From assembly GCA_016217725.1 (NCBI GenBank), contig JACRHB010000066.1:1-39417 (forward strand): a stretch of DNA of 39,417 bases, read 5' to 3'. The stretch comes from Nitrospirota bacterium (GTDB lineage: Bacteria > Nitrospirota > Thermodesulfovibrionia > UBA6902). This document shows positions 8,424 through 17,025 of the stretch, one piece after another; within the stretch, counting starts at the first letter, position 1; each line of letters starts with the position of its first letter. Under the pieces are notes generated by a model. It had not been told where the DNA came from. It did no database searches and saw only the letters and a program-made list of their open reading frames with translations. The translations under genes were made by a program, and so were the position numbers.

Positions 8424-9488
8424 ATGGCAACATTTGAACAGGAAGAAGCAGTAAAAAAAGAACTTAAAGATGTTCTAACAGGTTTAACTAAAATAAACCC
8501 TAAAGATTTAGTTAGAGTAGATGATTTAGGAAAGGATTTTAACTTTGAATCAGGGTTACAGACATTTGAGAGAACTCTAAAGTTGTTTTATGCCCTCTAC
8601 GAGAGTAACCTCGACAATATTTCTCATAACATATTAAAAAATCTTTTATCACAAGCGAAAGACGCACATTCTAAATTGAATGCTATACAAACATTTTCTC
8701 CAGCACAACAGCAAAATCCCTTGAATGTTCGTAATGAGTTAATTAATCAAATTCGTGATGCATATGATGGTTATTTCTCAATTGTTTCGCCAGTTATTGC
8801 TTATTCAATACGGAAGGGTACAGACTTTGAAACCCTTGAAAATAAAGCTCAAGAAATAGTTTCTTCTATGGAAAGCGTTAAGAACGAGCAGATTAAAAAA
8901 CAAAAACAGATCTCTCTTGAGATGGAATCAGTACTTCAAAAAGTGAGGCAGGCTGCAGCAGAAGTTGGTATTGCGCAACATGCCACCTACTTCAAAGAAG
9001 AAGCACAAGAGCATAGCACCTCAGCTAAAAGATGGCTTTATACAACTGTAGTAGCTGCTTTGCTTACTGTTGGATGGGGAGTTATATCTTTCTTTATTCA
9101 TCCTGAAGGTAATAATATCTCAAAAGATATACCAACATCACAAACAATTCAATCAATAGGACCGTCAACGTCACAAATAATTCAATTTACCGTAGGGAAA
9201 ATTATTATTCTGTCAGCGCTTTATTATTTTCTTGTTTGGTGCGCAAGAAATTATAATGCACATCGTCACAATTTTGTAGTAAACAAACATAGACAAAATT
9301 GTTTAGGTACTTTTGAAACTTTTGTCAAAGCTGCAGGAAATGATCAAGACACAAAAAATGCTGTATTGATTCAAGGAACTCAATCAATCTTTTCCGCACA
9401 ATCAAGCGGATACATCCACAAGGAGCATGAAGCAGAGTCTCCCAATAAGTTTATTGAAATATTACGAGGTGCGGGACAAAAACCCTAA
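8424..9488 (+). CDS. Coiled-coil protein with two predicted TM helices, possible defense-associated effector
   Basis: Long helical N-terminus, TM segments WLYTTVVAALLTVGWGVISFFI and IIILSALYYFLVW, then AHRHNFVVNKHRQNCLGTFETFVKAAGNDQDTKNAVLIQGTQSIF. Confidence 0.6.
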   Translation: MATFEQEEAVKKELKDVLTGLTKINPKDLVRVDDLGKDFNFESGLQTFERTLKLFYALYESNLDNISHNILKNLLSQAKDAHSKLNAIQTFSPAQQQNPLNVRNELINQIRDAYDGYFSIVSPVIAYSIRKGTDFETLENKAQEIVSSMESVKNEQIKKQKQISLEMESVLQKVRQAAAEVGIAQHATYFKEEAQEHSTSAKRWLYTTVVAALLTVGWGVISFFIHPEGNNISKDIPTSQTIQSIGPSTSQIIQFTVGKIIILSALYYFLVWCARNYNAHRHNFVVNKHRQNCLGTFETFVKAAGNDQDTKNAVLIQGTQSIFSAQSSGYIHKEHEAESPNKFIEILRGAGQKP

Positions 9489-9507
9489 GACATAATTAAA
9501 GGAAACT

Positions 9508-9603
9508 ATGACATCTAACGCCATAATCCTCGGCGACAGCCGACAAATGAATGAACTGAGGGATGAGCCTGTCCGGAGAGTAATAATAAGGAGGTATATT
9601 TAA
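9508..9603 (+). pseudogene. DNA methyltransferase N-terminal stub
   Basis: MTSNAIILGDSRQMNELRDEPVRRVIIRRYI*; matches the usual N-terminal start of SPPY-type MTases before motif IV, then stops. Confidence 0.6.
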
Positions 9604-9606
9604 ACT

Positions 9607-10095
9607 ATGGGCAATAGAACATATACAAAGTTCAGGTCATCGCATTGTACAGGATCGTTGGATGATTGCAACATTTGTCGGAAGACAACCGATTGTCTTG
9701 TTGTGAGACAACAGATGGCTTTTTATAACCGGTTGGGACTTTCTCAGATTAATGACTATATAGATACCAACTCTTTATCTAAGATAAAGCATATATGGGA
9801 AGATTCAAAGCGTAAGAAGAAATATGATCCAAGCTGGAATTATGAGGAGGATAATACACGTGCATACACACATTCTGTACATCCCTACCCTGCAATGATG
9901 ATCCCTCAAGTTGCAGGAAGGCTTTTCGATATATATGCAAAATCTGACGCGGTTGTTTTAGACCCGTTTGCCGGCTCAGGCTCTGTTTTGTTGGAGGCAT
10001 TTATTAGAGGCTATGATTCATACGGCATTGATATAAATCCGCTCTCACTTTTAATAAGTAAAGTTAAAACGCAGGATAGGTTGGAAGAGTTGTAA
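9607..10095 (+). pseudogene. Truncated DNA methyltransferase (DPFAGSGS motif only)
   Basis: HPYPAMMIPQVAGRLFDIYAKSDAVVLDPFAGSGSVLLEAFIRGYDSYGIDINPLS then stops; no catalytic PPY motif. Confidence 0.7.
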
Positions 10096-10110
10096 AAAGG
10101 GAGGTTTTTT

Positions 10111-11142
10111 ATGTTGCAAGTTAGGGAATCACAAATTGAAGATGTGTTGTGCCATCATTTGGATATTACAAGGCAAATAATAAAAGCTTCTGAGGATATG
10201 ATGTTAATCCGCCGCCAAAAAATATTACCATCAGGTAATAGACTTGACATGCTTTTTATAGATAAAAACCAGCTAAATTTAATTGAGTTGAAAATTGAAT
10301 CATTTAAGCAAATCTTTTTGTCTCAAGTAATTTCATATCGTACAGAGCTAAAAAAATTACAAGACAATAATGAATTGTTCGACGCTCCTATTAGAGCTAT
10401 TCTTCTCTGTTTAGACTTTGCAAAACATGAAATTGAGGAGTGTGAAAGAGAAAATGTTGATCCGATTCCATACTCACCGCGAGATATATTAGAAATGTTT
10501 TATCAACGTTCTGGAATTGTTACTTATGGAGCTCAAATAAAGCCCGTAAACCATGGGCTTTGGCGACTTGGACTATTACATCGTTTATTATATCGACTTG
10601 ATAAACAACCGTTAAAAGCTGAGAGGCTATCTGATATTGCTGGGCTATCAAAAAGTTCAGTTAAAAGTTACTTGTCAATAGCTGAAGACCTAAACTTGGT
10701 ATATACAGAAATGAATTCTTACAACTTAACTAAAATTGGAAAGGCTTACAATGAATATAAGGACAAATACATGGAAGATAATTTATCAAATGAACAAGCT
10801 AAGCTTTTACAACAAGTAGTTCTTAAAGATCCTTTCTCAAGTCCTACTATATTTGGTATTTATTCTTTGATGGAAGCTGTTTTTGTATTGGCACGAAATA
10901 AATATCCAATTCATTTTTCTTATTTGCCAGAGATTTTCGCTTTATTTTCTGGCCGTGAAAAAGAATGGGCAAAAAAGGCAAAAACTGACGCATGTAAAAT
11001 GTTTTTAAGTTACGCTATACAAATTGGCTTTTTGTCATCTTTTGCCAATGAAATACTTTTAACACCCGATGGAGAAAAAGCATTGCTGTATTTACAAATG
11101 CGTCGCTCATCCGAGATGATTTTCTCCAAAGGCGTGGTATAG
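10111..11142 (+). CDS. Putative PD-(D/E)XK nuclease (NucS/restriction-like) with winged helix
   Basis: SGNRLDMLFIDKNQLNLIELKIE fits D...ExK; HTH-like LSDIAGLSKSSVKSYLSIAEDLNLV. Confidence 0.6.
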   Translation: MLQVRESQIEDVLCHHLDITRQIIKASEDMMLIRRQKILPSGNRLDMLFIDKNQLNLIELKIESFKQIFLSQVISYRTELKKLQDNNELFDAPIRAILLCLDFAKHEIEECERENVDPIPYSPRDILEMFYQRSGIVTYGAQIKPVNHGLWRLGLLHRLLYRLDKQPLKAERLSDIAGLSKSSVKSYLSIAEDLNLVYTEMNSYNLTKIGKAYNEYKDKYMEDNLSNEQAKLLQQVVLKDPFSSPTIFGIYSLMEAVFVLARNKYPIHFSYLPEIFALFSGREKEWAKKAKTDACKMFLSYAIQIGFLSSFANEILLTPDGEKALLYLQMRRSSEMIFSKGVV

Positions 11143-11466
11143 TCAAATTGAAACTGTATCTTTTAACTCCAGGAGCCAAGGATAGAGATCGTATTCTTTT
11201 TTACTATGAAATGTGATAAGAACAGAAATAATAGCATCTCTAATAATGCTTATCTGAGCGATATCCCAGTTACAAGTAGGAACAAACTCTTTAAGAAAAT
11301 TAAAGCAAGCATTATCAATATAATCCTGCTGAGCAATTTGATATTCAGGAAGCATTCCTTCCTTGGTGTGCTCAACTTCTATGCTAAAATCTTTCTTGCA
11401 AGAAACACAATAATACTTTGCTGTCAACAATACCTCACAGTATGGACAAATAAACTTTTCTGTCAT
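11143..11466 (-). CDS. Zinc-ribbon protein of unknown function
   Basis: CPYCEVLLTAKYYCVSC; ORF ends tail-to-tail with the 10111-11142 ORF. Confidence 0.55.
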   Translation of the reverse strand: MTEKFICPYCEVLLTAKYYCVSCKKDFSIEVEHTKEGMLPEYQIAQQDYIDNACFNFLKEFVPTCNWDIAQISIIRDAIISVLITFHSKKEYDLYPWLLELKDTVSI

Positions 11467-11491
11467 TATTTTACCTCCATTAGATTTTTAA

Positions 11492-11673
11492 TTTCTTATA
11501 CAACATTGGACGATATTAGTCAATGTTATTTAGCATTTCAGTGTGTTGACATTTCAGCTATGCAGAAGCATCTTAAAGAAAACGGCACTGTAAGAAACCG
11601 GGGAACAGCCTTTAGGATTAAAGAAATAGATTTAAGGGATTTATACTCTAACATCAGGAGTCTTGAAATATAA
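11492..11673 (+). pseudogene. C-terminal fragment of an unidentified protein
   Basis: Coding-like tail VDISAMQKHLKENGTVRNRGTAFRIKEIDLRDLYSNIRSLEI* with no plausible start of its own. Confidence 0.4.
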
Positions 11674-11701
11674 TAAGAGAAATAAAAAGGGGTGGTTCTA
11701 A

Positions 11702-11761
11702 TTGGAAGCTAAAAACATCAACACCACAATAATCACCGGTAAGTGCGGGAGAAGAGGCTAA
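11702..11761 (+). pseudogene. DNA methyltransferase N-terminal stub
   Basis: LEAKNINTTIITGKCGRRG*; KNINTTIITG resembles an MTase start; stop lies 3 nt before ATG 11765. Confidence 0.5.
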
Positions 11762-11764
11762 CCA

Positions 11765-11998
11765 ATGCCTAATAGACGTTCAATTAAAACTGTTGAAAGC
11801 TTTTTTGAGAAACTTGCCATCGGCACACACGGGCTGTATTTGCTGATTTGTCGAGACAGGGTCATAAAACAATAGAATTGGAACGCGGCTCGATGAATTA
11901 CAAGATATGGAAGAACATTACTAATAAAGATTCAATGAAGGATAAGAATCAGGAGGTGGAAGTATATGATAAAAGCAAAGAAGCAATTAGATTTACTA
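11765..11998 (+). pseudogene. Frameshifted N-terminal fragment, restriction-endonuclease-like
   Basis: MPNRRSIKTVESFFEKLAIGTHG continues in another frame as AVFADLSRQGHKTIELERGSMNYKIWKNI. Confidence 0.5.
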
Positions 11999-12913
11999 TC
12001 AGCAAATAACGACTTAGAAATAAAAAGTAAATTTTTAATAAAAAATCAGGTGACGCTTTATAACGGTGACTGTCTGGACTTCCTTAAAACTATGCCGGAT
12101 AAATCAATTCAACTTATTATTACCTCTCCACCTTATAATGTGGGCAAACAATATGAGAAGAAAATGAAGCTTGAGCAGTATCTTGCTCAGCAGAAGCGGA
12201 TTATTGATGAATGTGTGCGTGTATTGAAAGATGAAGGAAGTATTTGCTGGGAGGTTGGCAATTACGTTGACAACGGCGAAATAATACCTCTGGATATCCT
12301 TCTTTATGAAGCTTTTAGACAAAATAATCTTCAGTTAAGGAATCGCATCATATGGCACTTCAGACACGGTTTACATTGTTCAAAAAGGTTTTCCGGTCGT
12401 TATGAGGTTATACTTTGGTTTACTAAAACCGACAATTATATTTTTAATCTTGACGCGGTGAGAGTGCCTCAAAAATATCCCGGGAAGAAATATTTCAAAG
12501 GATCAAAAATCGGAGAATTTTCCTGTAACCCAAATGGTAAAAATCCATCAGACGTATGGGATATTCCAAACGTTAAAAGTAATCATATAGAAAAGACAGT
12601 TCATCCCTGTCAGTTTCCCATAGCGCTTGTACAGCGTTTGATCTTGGCGTTATCAAATGATAGTGACATAGTTTTTGATCCTTTTTTGGGTGTTGGCTCA
12701 ACAGCCGTTGCTGCGATAATGAGTAATCGAAAGGCAGCAGGTTCGGAACTGCTCAAAGAATATTATGATATTGCTTGTGAACGTGTAAACCTTGCCCATA
12801 AAGGACTACTGAAAGTGAGACCGGACACTCCTGTTTATGAACCGATAGGGAATCTGTCAATCACAAAAAATCCCTTTCTTCCGAATGATGAGGTGATATA
12901 TGAAAATTGTTGA
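11966..12913 (+). CDS. Site-specific DNA methyltransferase (beta-type order, TSPPY then DPFLGVGST)
   Basis: LYNGDCLDFLKTMPDKSIQLIITSPPYN and VFDPFLGVGSTAVAAI. Confidence 0.9.
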   Translation: MIKAKKQLDLLSANNDLEIKSKFLIKNQVTLYNGDCLDFLKTMPDKSIQLIITSPPYNVGKQYEKKMKLEQYLAQQKRIIDECVRVLKDEGSICWEVGNYVDNGEIIPLDILLYEAFRQNNLQLRNRIIWHFRHGLHCSKRFSGRYEVILWFTKTDNYIFNLDAVRVPQKYPGKKYFKGSKIGEFSCNPNGKNPSDVWDIPNVKSNHIEKTVHPCQFPIALVQRLILALSNDSDIVFDPFLGVGSTAVAAIMSNRKAAGSELLKEYYDIACERVNLAHKGLLKVRPDTPVYEPIGNLSITKNPFLPNDEVIYENC

Positions 12914-13025
12914 AAAGTATTCTCATCTTAACGGAGAGGAGTATTTAATTGTTCACCACAAGGCAGTCCTGGATGAAATTCTCGATGTAATAGGAAACGT
13001 TGACGCTGAAACATTCAGGACGTGA
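12900..13025 (+). pseudogene. Truncated restriction endonuclease N-terminus (BglII/BstYI-like)
   Basis: MKIVEKYSHLNGEEYLIVHHKAVLDEILDVIGNVDAETFRT*; overlaps the end of the MTase as a cognate REase would. Confidence 0.5.
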
Positions 13026-13219
13026 CAGAAGGCGGCAAGGTTGTTGAAATAAACCATTTCGGTTCTTTCAAGGATGCCAGGCAGGTCTTTGACGAGATCG
13101 CAAGTGATCACGGCTGCGAGCCTGAAACCGTGAATAAGTCCGGTTACTATGATGTTTCCATTTGGCGCTGGACAGAGAATAGATACGTGAGATTGAGTTA
13201 TACGGATAAACTGAGGTGA
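13022..13219 (+). CDS. Small protein of unknown function (65 aa, GTG start)
   Basis: Coding-like composition: MTEGGKVVEINHFGSFKDARQVFDEIASDHGCEPETVNKSGYYDVSIWRWTENRYVRLSY. Confidence 0.45.
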   Translation: MTEGGKVVEINHFGSFKDARQVFDEIASDHGCEPETVNKSGYYDVSIWRWTENRYVRLSYTDKLR

Positions 13220-13222
13220 CAT

Positions 13223-13336
13223 ATGAGATGTTCAGGATGTTTTAGAGAGCTTGCCAACACCACTATAATCGCCAACGACGGCGCAAAGATGAGTGAGCCG
13301 AAAGGCTTTGGGAGGGAAAAGAATGCCATTGCCTGA
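13223..13336 (+). pseudogene. Stub containing the NTTII element
   Basis: MRCSGCFRELANTTIIANDGAKMSEPKGFGREKNAIA*; overlaps the ATG at 13323. Confidence 0.4.
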
Positions 13337-14975
13337 AATAACAGAAGACATTATTTACGATCTTGCGTCCGGGGTGTCGGTCAGCAAAGGATATGACTAT
13401 TTCCATACCGGGGCCGTGCTGAAGGTATGGATAGAAAATGGCGCATACAAGGCCCATGTTGAAGGCAGCGAACTTTATACGGTGACAATCTCCGGGAAGA
13501 AGGGCGATATACAGATGGATTGCACATGTCCTTATGACTGGGGAGGCGCGTGCAAGCACGTTATCGCCGCTATACTGGCTGTTTGCAATAATAAGAACGT
13601 AAAAAGACATAAGAAAGATATCACGGATATAAAAGCCCTGATAGAAAAGGTGGATGCACAGAGATTGAAAAGGTTTCTTTTCGATGTATTAAGCGGCAAT
13701 GCTGCGCTGCTTGAAGATTTCAAAATATTTGCGAGAGGAAAAGAAGAGATGACAGACACATCTGAAAAATACAAGAAGGAAATCCTTTCTCAATTCAAAA
13801 AACTGAAAGGCATAGAGCATTACTATGACCACTACCGCGACTCATATGAGCATCCGGTCAGCGATATTTTGAACGGATATGTTGAGCCAGCCGAAAAGTA
13901 CGCTGCCCAGGAGAACTACAAAGAGGCGATTAAGATATACCAGGGCATATGCGATGCGTGTATGGAAAGCCTCCGGAACGACAGGCTTGAGGATTTTTAT
14001 GACGATATTCATTTCGCGGCCGGTGAGTCATTCAATGCAATCGCAGAAAATGTGCGGAAACATTTCAGGGTATTAATAGATAAGAAGCCGTATCTCGACT
14101 ATATGCTGAGGGCATATGGCGATTTTGAGGATAAGGAGATTTTCAGGGATGTATTTATGAAAATGATCAATCACCCTGAAGAAGCCGACTATGCGCTTAA
14201 CAAACAAGATGTTGATCTGATCCCGCCCATTAAGCTGAATCTCCTTATAGTAAAAAACGAGCCGGATGCGGTTTTTTCATTTGGTGAAAGATATTACATG
14301 GAACGTCCTGAGATGGCTGTCCCTCTTTCGGCTTATTATCTGAAGAACAAACAGAGAGATAAGGCTGTAGCCGTTGCAGAGAAGGCCGTTGAAATTATTC
14401 AGGGCAACAGGAGAGATTTTTACTTCAGTTCCCGGTTCTCCGATCCTTTAAAAGAATTGAGGGAGTTTCTTCATACATGCTACAAGCCTGAAAGCGATTA
14501 TCAGAAGATAGTGGAAAACCTTATTATGCTTATCACGCAGGAAAATGATATTGCCTATTATGATAACCTGCGGAAAATCATAAAGACCGAAGATGAGAAG
14601 GGTAAAAGCATAGAACGGCTTGAAAAGCTTCTTCACGGGAATCATGATATGCTTTTTAAAATCTATTCCATTGAGGACGATTACGGGAAGATGCTGGAGC
14701 TTGCAAGGGAGAGCATCCGTTTTGACGTCTTCGACCAGATAGTTAAAAAGATACGCGACAGATATCCTGATGAGTGCATAGAGCTTTACAAAAAGAAGAT
14801 AAACAAATTTTTAGAAGAGGTAAAAAGCAGGGAGGCATACCGTCAGGTTGCTTATTGGTTAAAGCTCATGAAAGATATCCCCGGCAGCCAGGACAAATTT
14901 TTAAAGCATGTTGAGCACCTTCGGGAGAAATACAGACGGAGGCCTGCTTTTATCGATGAAATTAAAAGGCTCTGA
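13323..14975 (+). CDS. SWIM zinc-finger protein
   Basis: MDCTCPYDWGGACKHVIAAILAV (CxC...CxH SWIM motif) plus a long helical-repeat C-terminus. Confidence 0.82.
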   Translation: MPLPEITEDIIYDLASGVSVSKGYDYFHTGAVLKVWIENGAYKAHVEGSELYTVTISGKKGDIQMDCTCPYDWGGACKHVIAAILAVCNNKNVKRHKKDITDIKALIEKVDAQRLKRFLFDVLSGNAALLEDFKIFARGKEEMTDTSEKYKKEILSQFKKLKGIEHYYDHYRDSYEHPVSDILNGYVEPAEKYAAQENYKEAIKIYQGICDACMESLRNDRLEDFYDDIHFAAGESFNAIAENVRKHFRVLIDKKPYLDYMLRAYGDFEDKEIFRDVFMKMINHPEEADYALNKQDVDLIPPIKLNLLIVKNEPDAVFSFGERYYMERPEMAVPLSAYYLKNKQRDKAVAVAEKAVEIIQGNRRDFYFSSRFSDPLKELREFLHTCYKPESDYQKIVENLIMLITQENDIAYYDNLRKIIKTEDEKGKSIERLEKLLHGNHDMLFKIYSIEDDYGKMLELARESIRFDVFDQIVKKIRDRYPDECIELYKKKINKFLEEVKSREAYRQVAYWLKLMKDIPGSQDKFLKHVEHLREKYRRRPAFIDEIKRL

Positions 14976-15075
14976 TCGTTTATATGAGAGGTATGCAATG
15001 AAAAACACCGGCTGAACAGCATCGGGATCAAGCCGGTTGAATGAACTTTGATAAGAATGGGAATGGAATTGTAAG

Positions 15076-15150
15076 GTGAAAGACAGAATATCTTGTAACA
15101 CCACTATAATCATTAGCGACAGCCGAAGGATGAACCCTAATAAATTATGA
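15076..15150 (+). pseudogene. DNA methyltransferase N-terminal stub
   Basis: VKDRISCNTTIIISDSRRMNPNKL* with ATGA overlap onto the DUF1848 start at 15147. Confidence 0.5.
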
Positions 15151-16232
15151 GCTGCCTTCTATCAGCAAGCAGGCGGACTGACGTTCCGGCGTTTTATATG
15201 GACTGGTTTATGAAGCGTTTGAGAGAGCAATATCTCTTCGTCAAGCATCCATACACGGGGGGATATTTTCACGTTTCATTAAAGCCTGAAAACCTTCTCG
15301 GAATCGTCTTCTGGTCAAAAGACTTTTCACCGCTGCTTTCAAGACTTGACGAGATTGAAAAGGTCACACACAATTTGTTTTTCCATTTCACTATCACAGA
15401 CTTGCCTGAAGATATTGAAGCCAACACCCCGCCGTTTCAGGAGGTGGTGAAGGATTTTATATTCCTTGCAGAAAGATATTCTCCTGACTGCGTCATATGG
15501 CGGTTTGATCCGCTTTGCATTACCGATAAGATTTCTTTCGGCTATCATAAAGAAGCTTTCAGACAATGTATGGAAATGCTGAAGGGACATTGTCATACCT
15601 GTTACATCAGCTTTGTAAATCCGTATTACAAGGTCATTAAAAATTTCGAGAGATATACATCGCATAGACTTTTAGACATTCCCGTGGAAGAAAAGAGGTC
15701 TTACGCAAAGCGATTGGCAGAAGTAGCGGCACGATACGGGATTAGGATGTATGCATGCTGTAATGATTATCTTCTGTCGGATGAAAGTAATCCACCATTA
15801 CCCCTCTTTAAGAACACACCCCTAACCCCTCTTGATAGAGGGGATGACAGACCCCTTAATCCCCTCTTGATAGAGGGGAACAGTCCCCCTTTGGAAAAGG
15901 GGCTGGGCTCCCGTTGCTGCGAAGCATTGCAACGGGAAGTAGGGGGATTTTCAGATAAAATCCAGAAAGCCAGCTGCATAAACCTTAATAACCTTTCCAG
16001 AGTTTGGGGATTAGAAGGAATAGATTATGAAAAGCCTTCTCCGACTAGAAAGGAATGCGCCTGCACAAAGAGCATTGACATCGGAGCATACGACACCTGC
16101 CCGCATGGGTGCATTTACTGCTATGCAAATACTGACAAAGAGAAAGCCGTTGCTTTTCATTCGGCTTTCAACCCTGACTGGAATGCATTGGATACCAATA
16201 TTGATGTGGAGGAATATTCAACAGCCATATGA
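15147..16232 (+). CDS. DUF1848 family protein (radical-SAM-like Cys motif), with in-frame repeat insertion
   Basis: SCLLSASRRTDVPAFYMDWF..., CACTKSIDIGAYDTCPHGCIYCYAN; low-complexity insertion encoded by palindromic repeats at 15790-15952. Confidence 0.82.
   Translation: MSCLLSASRRTDVPAFYMDWFMKRLREQYLFVKHPYTGGYFHVSLKPENLLGIVFWSKDFSPLLSRLDEIEKVTHNLFFHFTITDLPEDIEANTPPFQEVVKDFIFLAERYSPDCVIWRFDPLCITDKISFGYHKEAFRQCMEMLKGHCHTCYISFVNPYYKVIKNFERYTSHRLLDIPVEEKRSYAKRLAEVAARYGIRMYACCNDYLLSDESNPPLPLFKNTPLTPLDRGDDRPLNPLLIEGNSPPLEKGLGSRCCEALQREVGGFSDKIQKASCINLNNLSRVWGLEGIDYEKPSPTRKECACTKSIDIGAYDTCPHGCIYCYANTDKEKAVAFHSAFNPDWNALDTNIDVEEYSTAI
15790..15952. repeat. Palindromic repeat cluster inside the DUF1848 CDS
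   Basis: cccctcttgatagagggg x2, ccccctttggaaaagggg, cccgttgctgcgaagcattgcaacggg. Confidence 0.8.
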
Positions 16233-16480
16233 TTATCGGAAACGAAGACATAAAGGAATTAACCGCTGAAATCCCGGAAGGGCATAAACATCTGAGGACT
16301 ACTGTAGTCCTGCAGGACGGGACAGAGTTTGTTTTTCAGGATGCCGCGATTGCGAATCTTGTGCGTGCGTATATCACGATTAAAACACATCCGACTAAAA
16401 AGAAAATAACCCTGACGTGCAGAAGACTTTCCGACAGAAAAGACGACTATGCAGAGTGGCAGCTTATTGAGGAGGAATAG
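16229..16480 (+). CDS. Small protein of unknown function
   Basis: 83-aa ORF overlapping the DUF1848 stop (ATGA). Confidence 0.55.
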   Translation: MIIGNEDIKELTAEIPEGHKHLRTTVVLQDGTEFVFQDAAIANLVRAYITIKTHPTKKKITLTCRRLSDRKDDYAEWQLIEEE

Positions 16481-16486
16481 GATTGC

Positions 16487-16960
16487 ATGAATATAGAGAA
16501 AAGAAACATAGAGATCATTGATGACACTATGGCGGAGGTGTTGAGAAGAAAAACTCCTCAACAAAGACTTGCCATAGCCTTTGGCATATGGTCATCGGCA
16601 AGGAAACAGTTAACGAATTATTTGCGCTCTCAACATCCGGATTGGAACGAGGCAATGATTCAAAAAGAGGTTGCGCGGAGATTGTCTCATGGAATTGATA
16701 AGAGTCGATTTAGTCGGTTTAAACGGGTTACGCCTGTCGAAGAAACGCAGGCGAATGGAGCGTCGCCCGAAGATGTGATTATTATGAAAATGAAATATTA
16801 CAAAGAAGGAGAGTCAGAAAAACATCTTCGCGATATAGTCAGCATGTTGAAAATATCGGGGGATGAGATTGACAGGAGTTATATTGAATTTTGGTCAAAG
16901 AAGTTAGAACTTGTAGACATCCGGAATGCAATTCTACAGAGATTAAAAAACATAGGATAA
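16487..16960 (+). CDS. Likely chimeric ORF (small-protein N-terminus joined to a nucleotidyltransferase-type C-terminus)
   Basis: N-half DDTMAEVLRRKTPQQRLAIAFGIWSSARKQL..VARRLSHG; C-half EDVIIMKMKYYKEGESEKHLRDIVSMLKISGDEIDRSYIEFWSKKLEL. Confidence 0.55.
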   Translation: MNIEKRNIEIIDDTMAEVLRRKTPQQRLAIAFGIWSSARKQLTNYLRSQHPDWNEAMIQKEVARRLSHGIDKSRFSRFKRVTPVEETQANGASPEDVIIMKMKYYKEGESEKHLRDIVSMLKISGDEIDRSYIEFWSKKLELVDIRNAILQRLKNIG

Positions 16961-17025
16961 ATAATACTAAACTAAATGCAAACCTATAACATTTATTGAA
17001 ACGGTTCTGACAATAAGGAGAGGGC

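Noticed and set aside
13022-13336. Possible small RNA or attenuation leader for the SWIM gene
   Set aside because: No terminator-like hairpin found; only the stub ORF overlap is supported.
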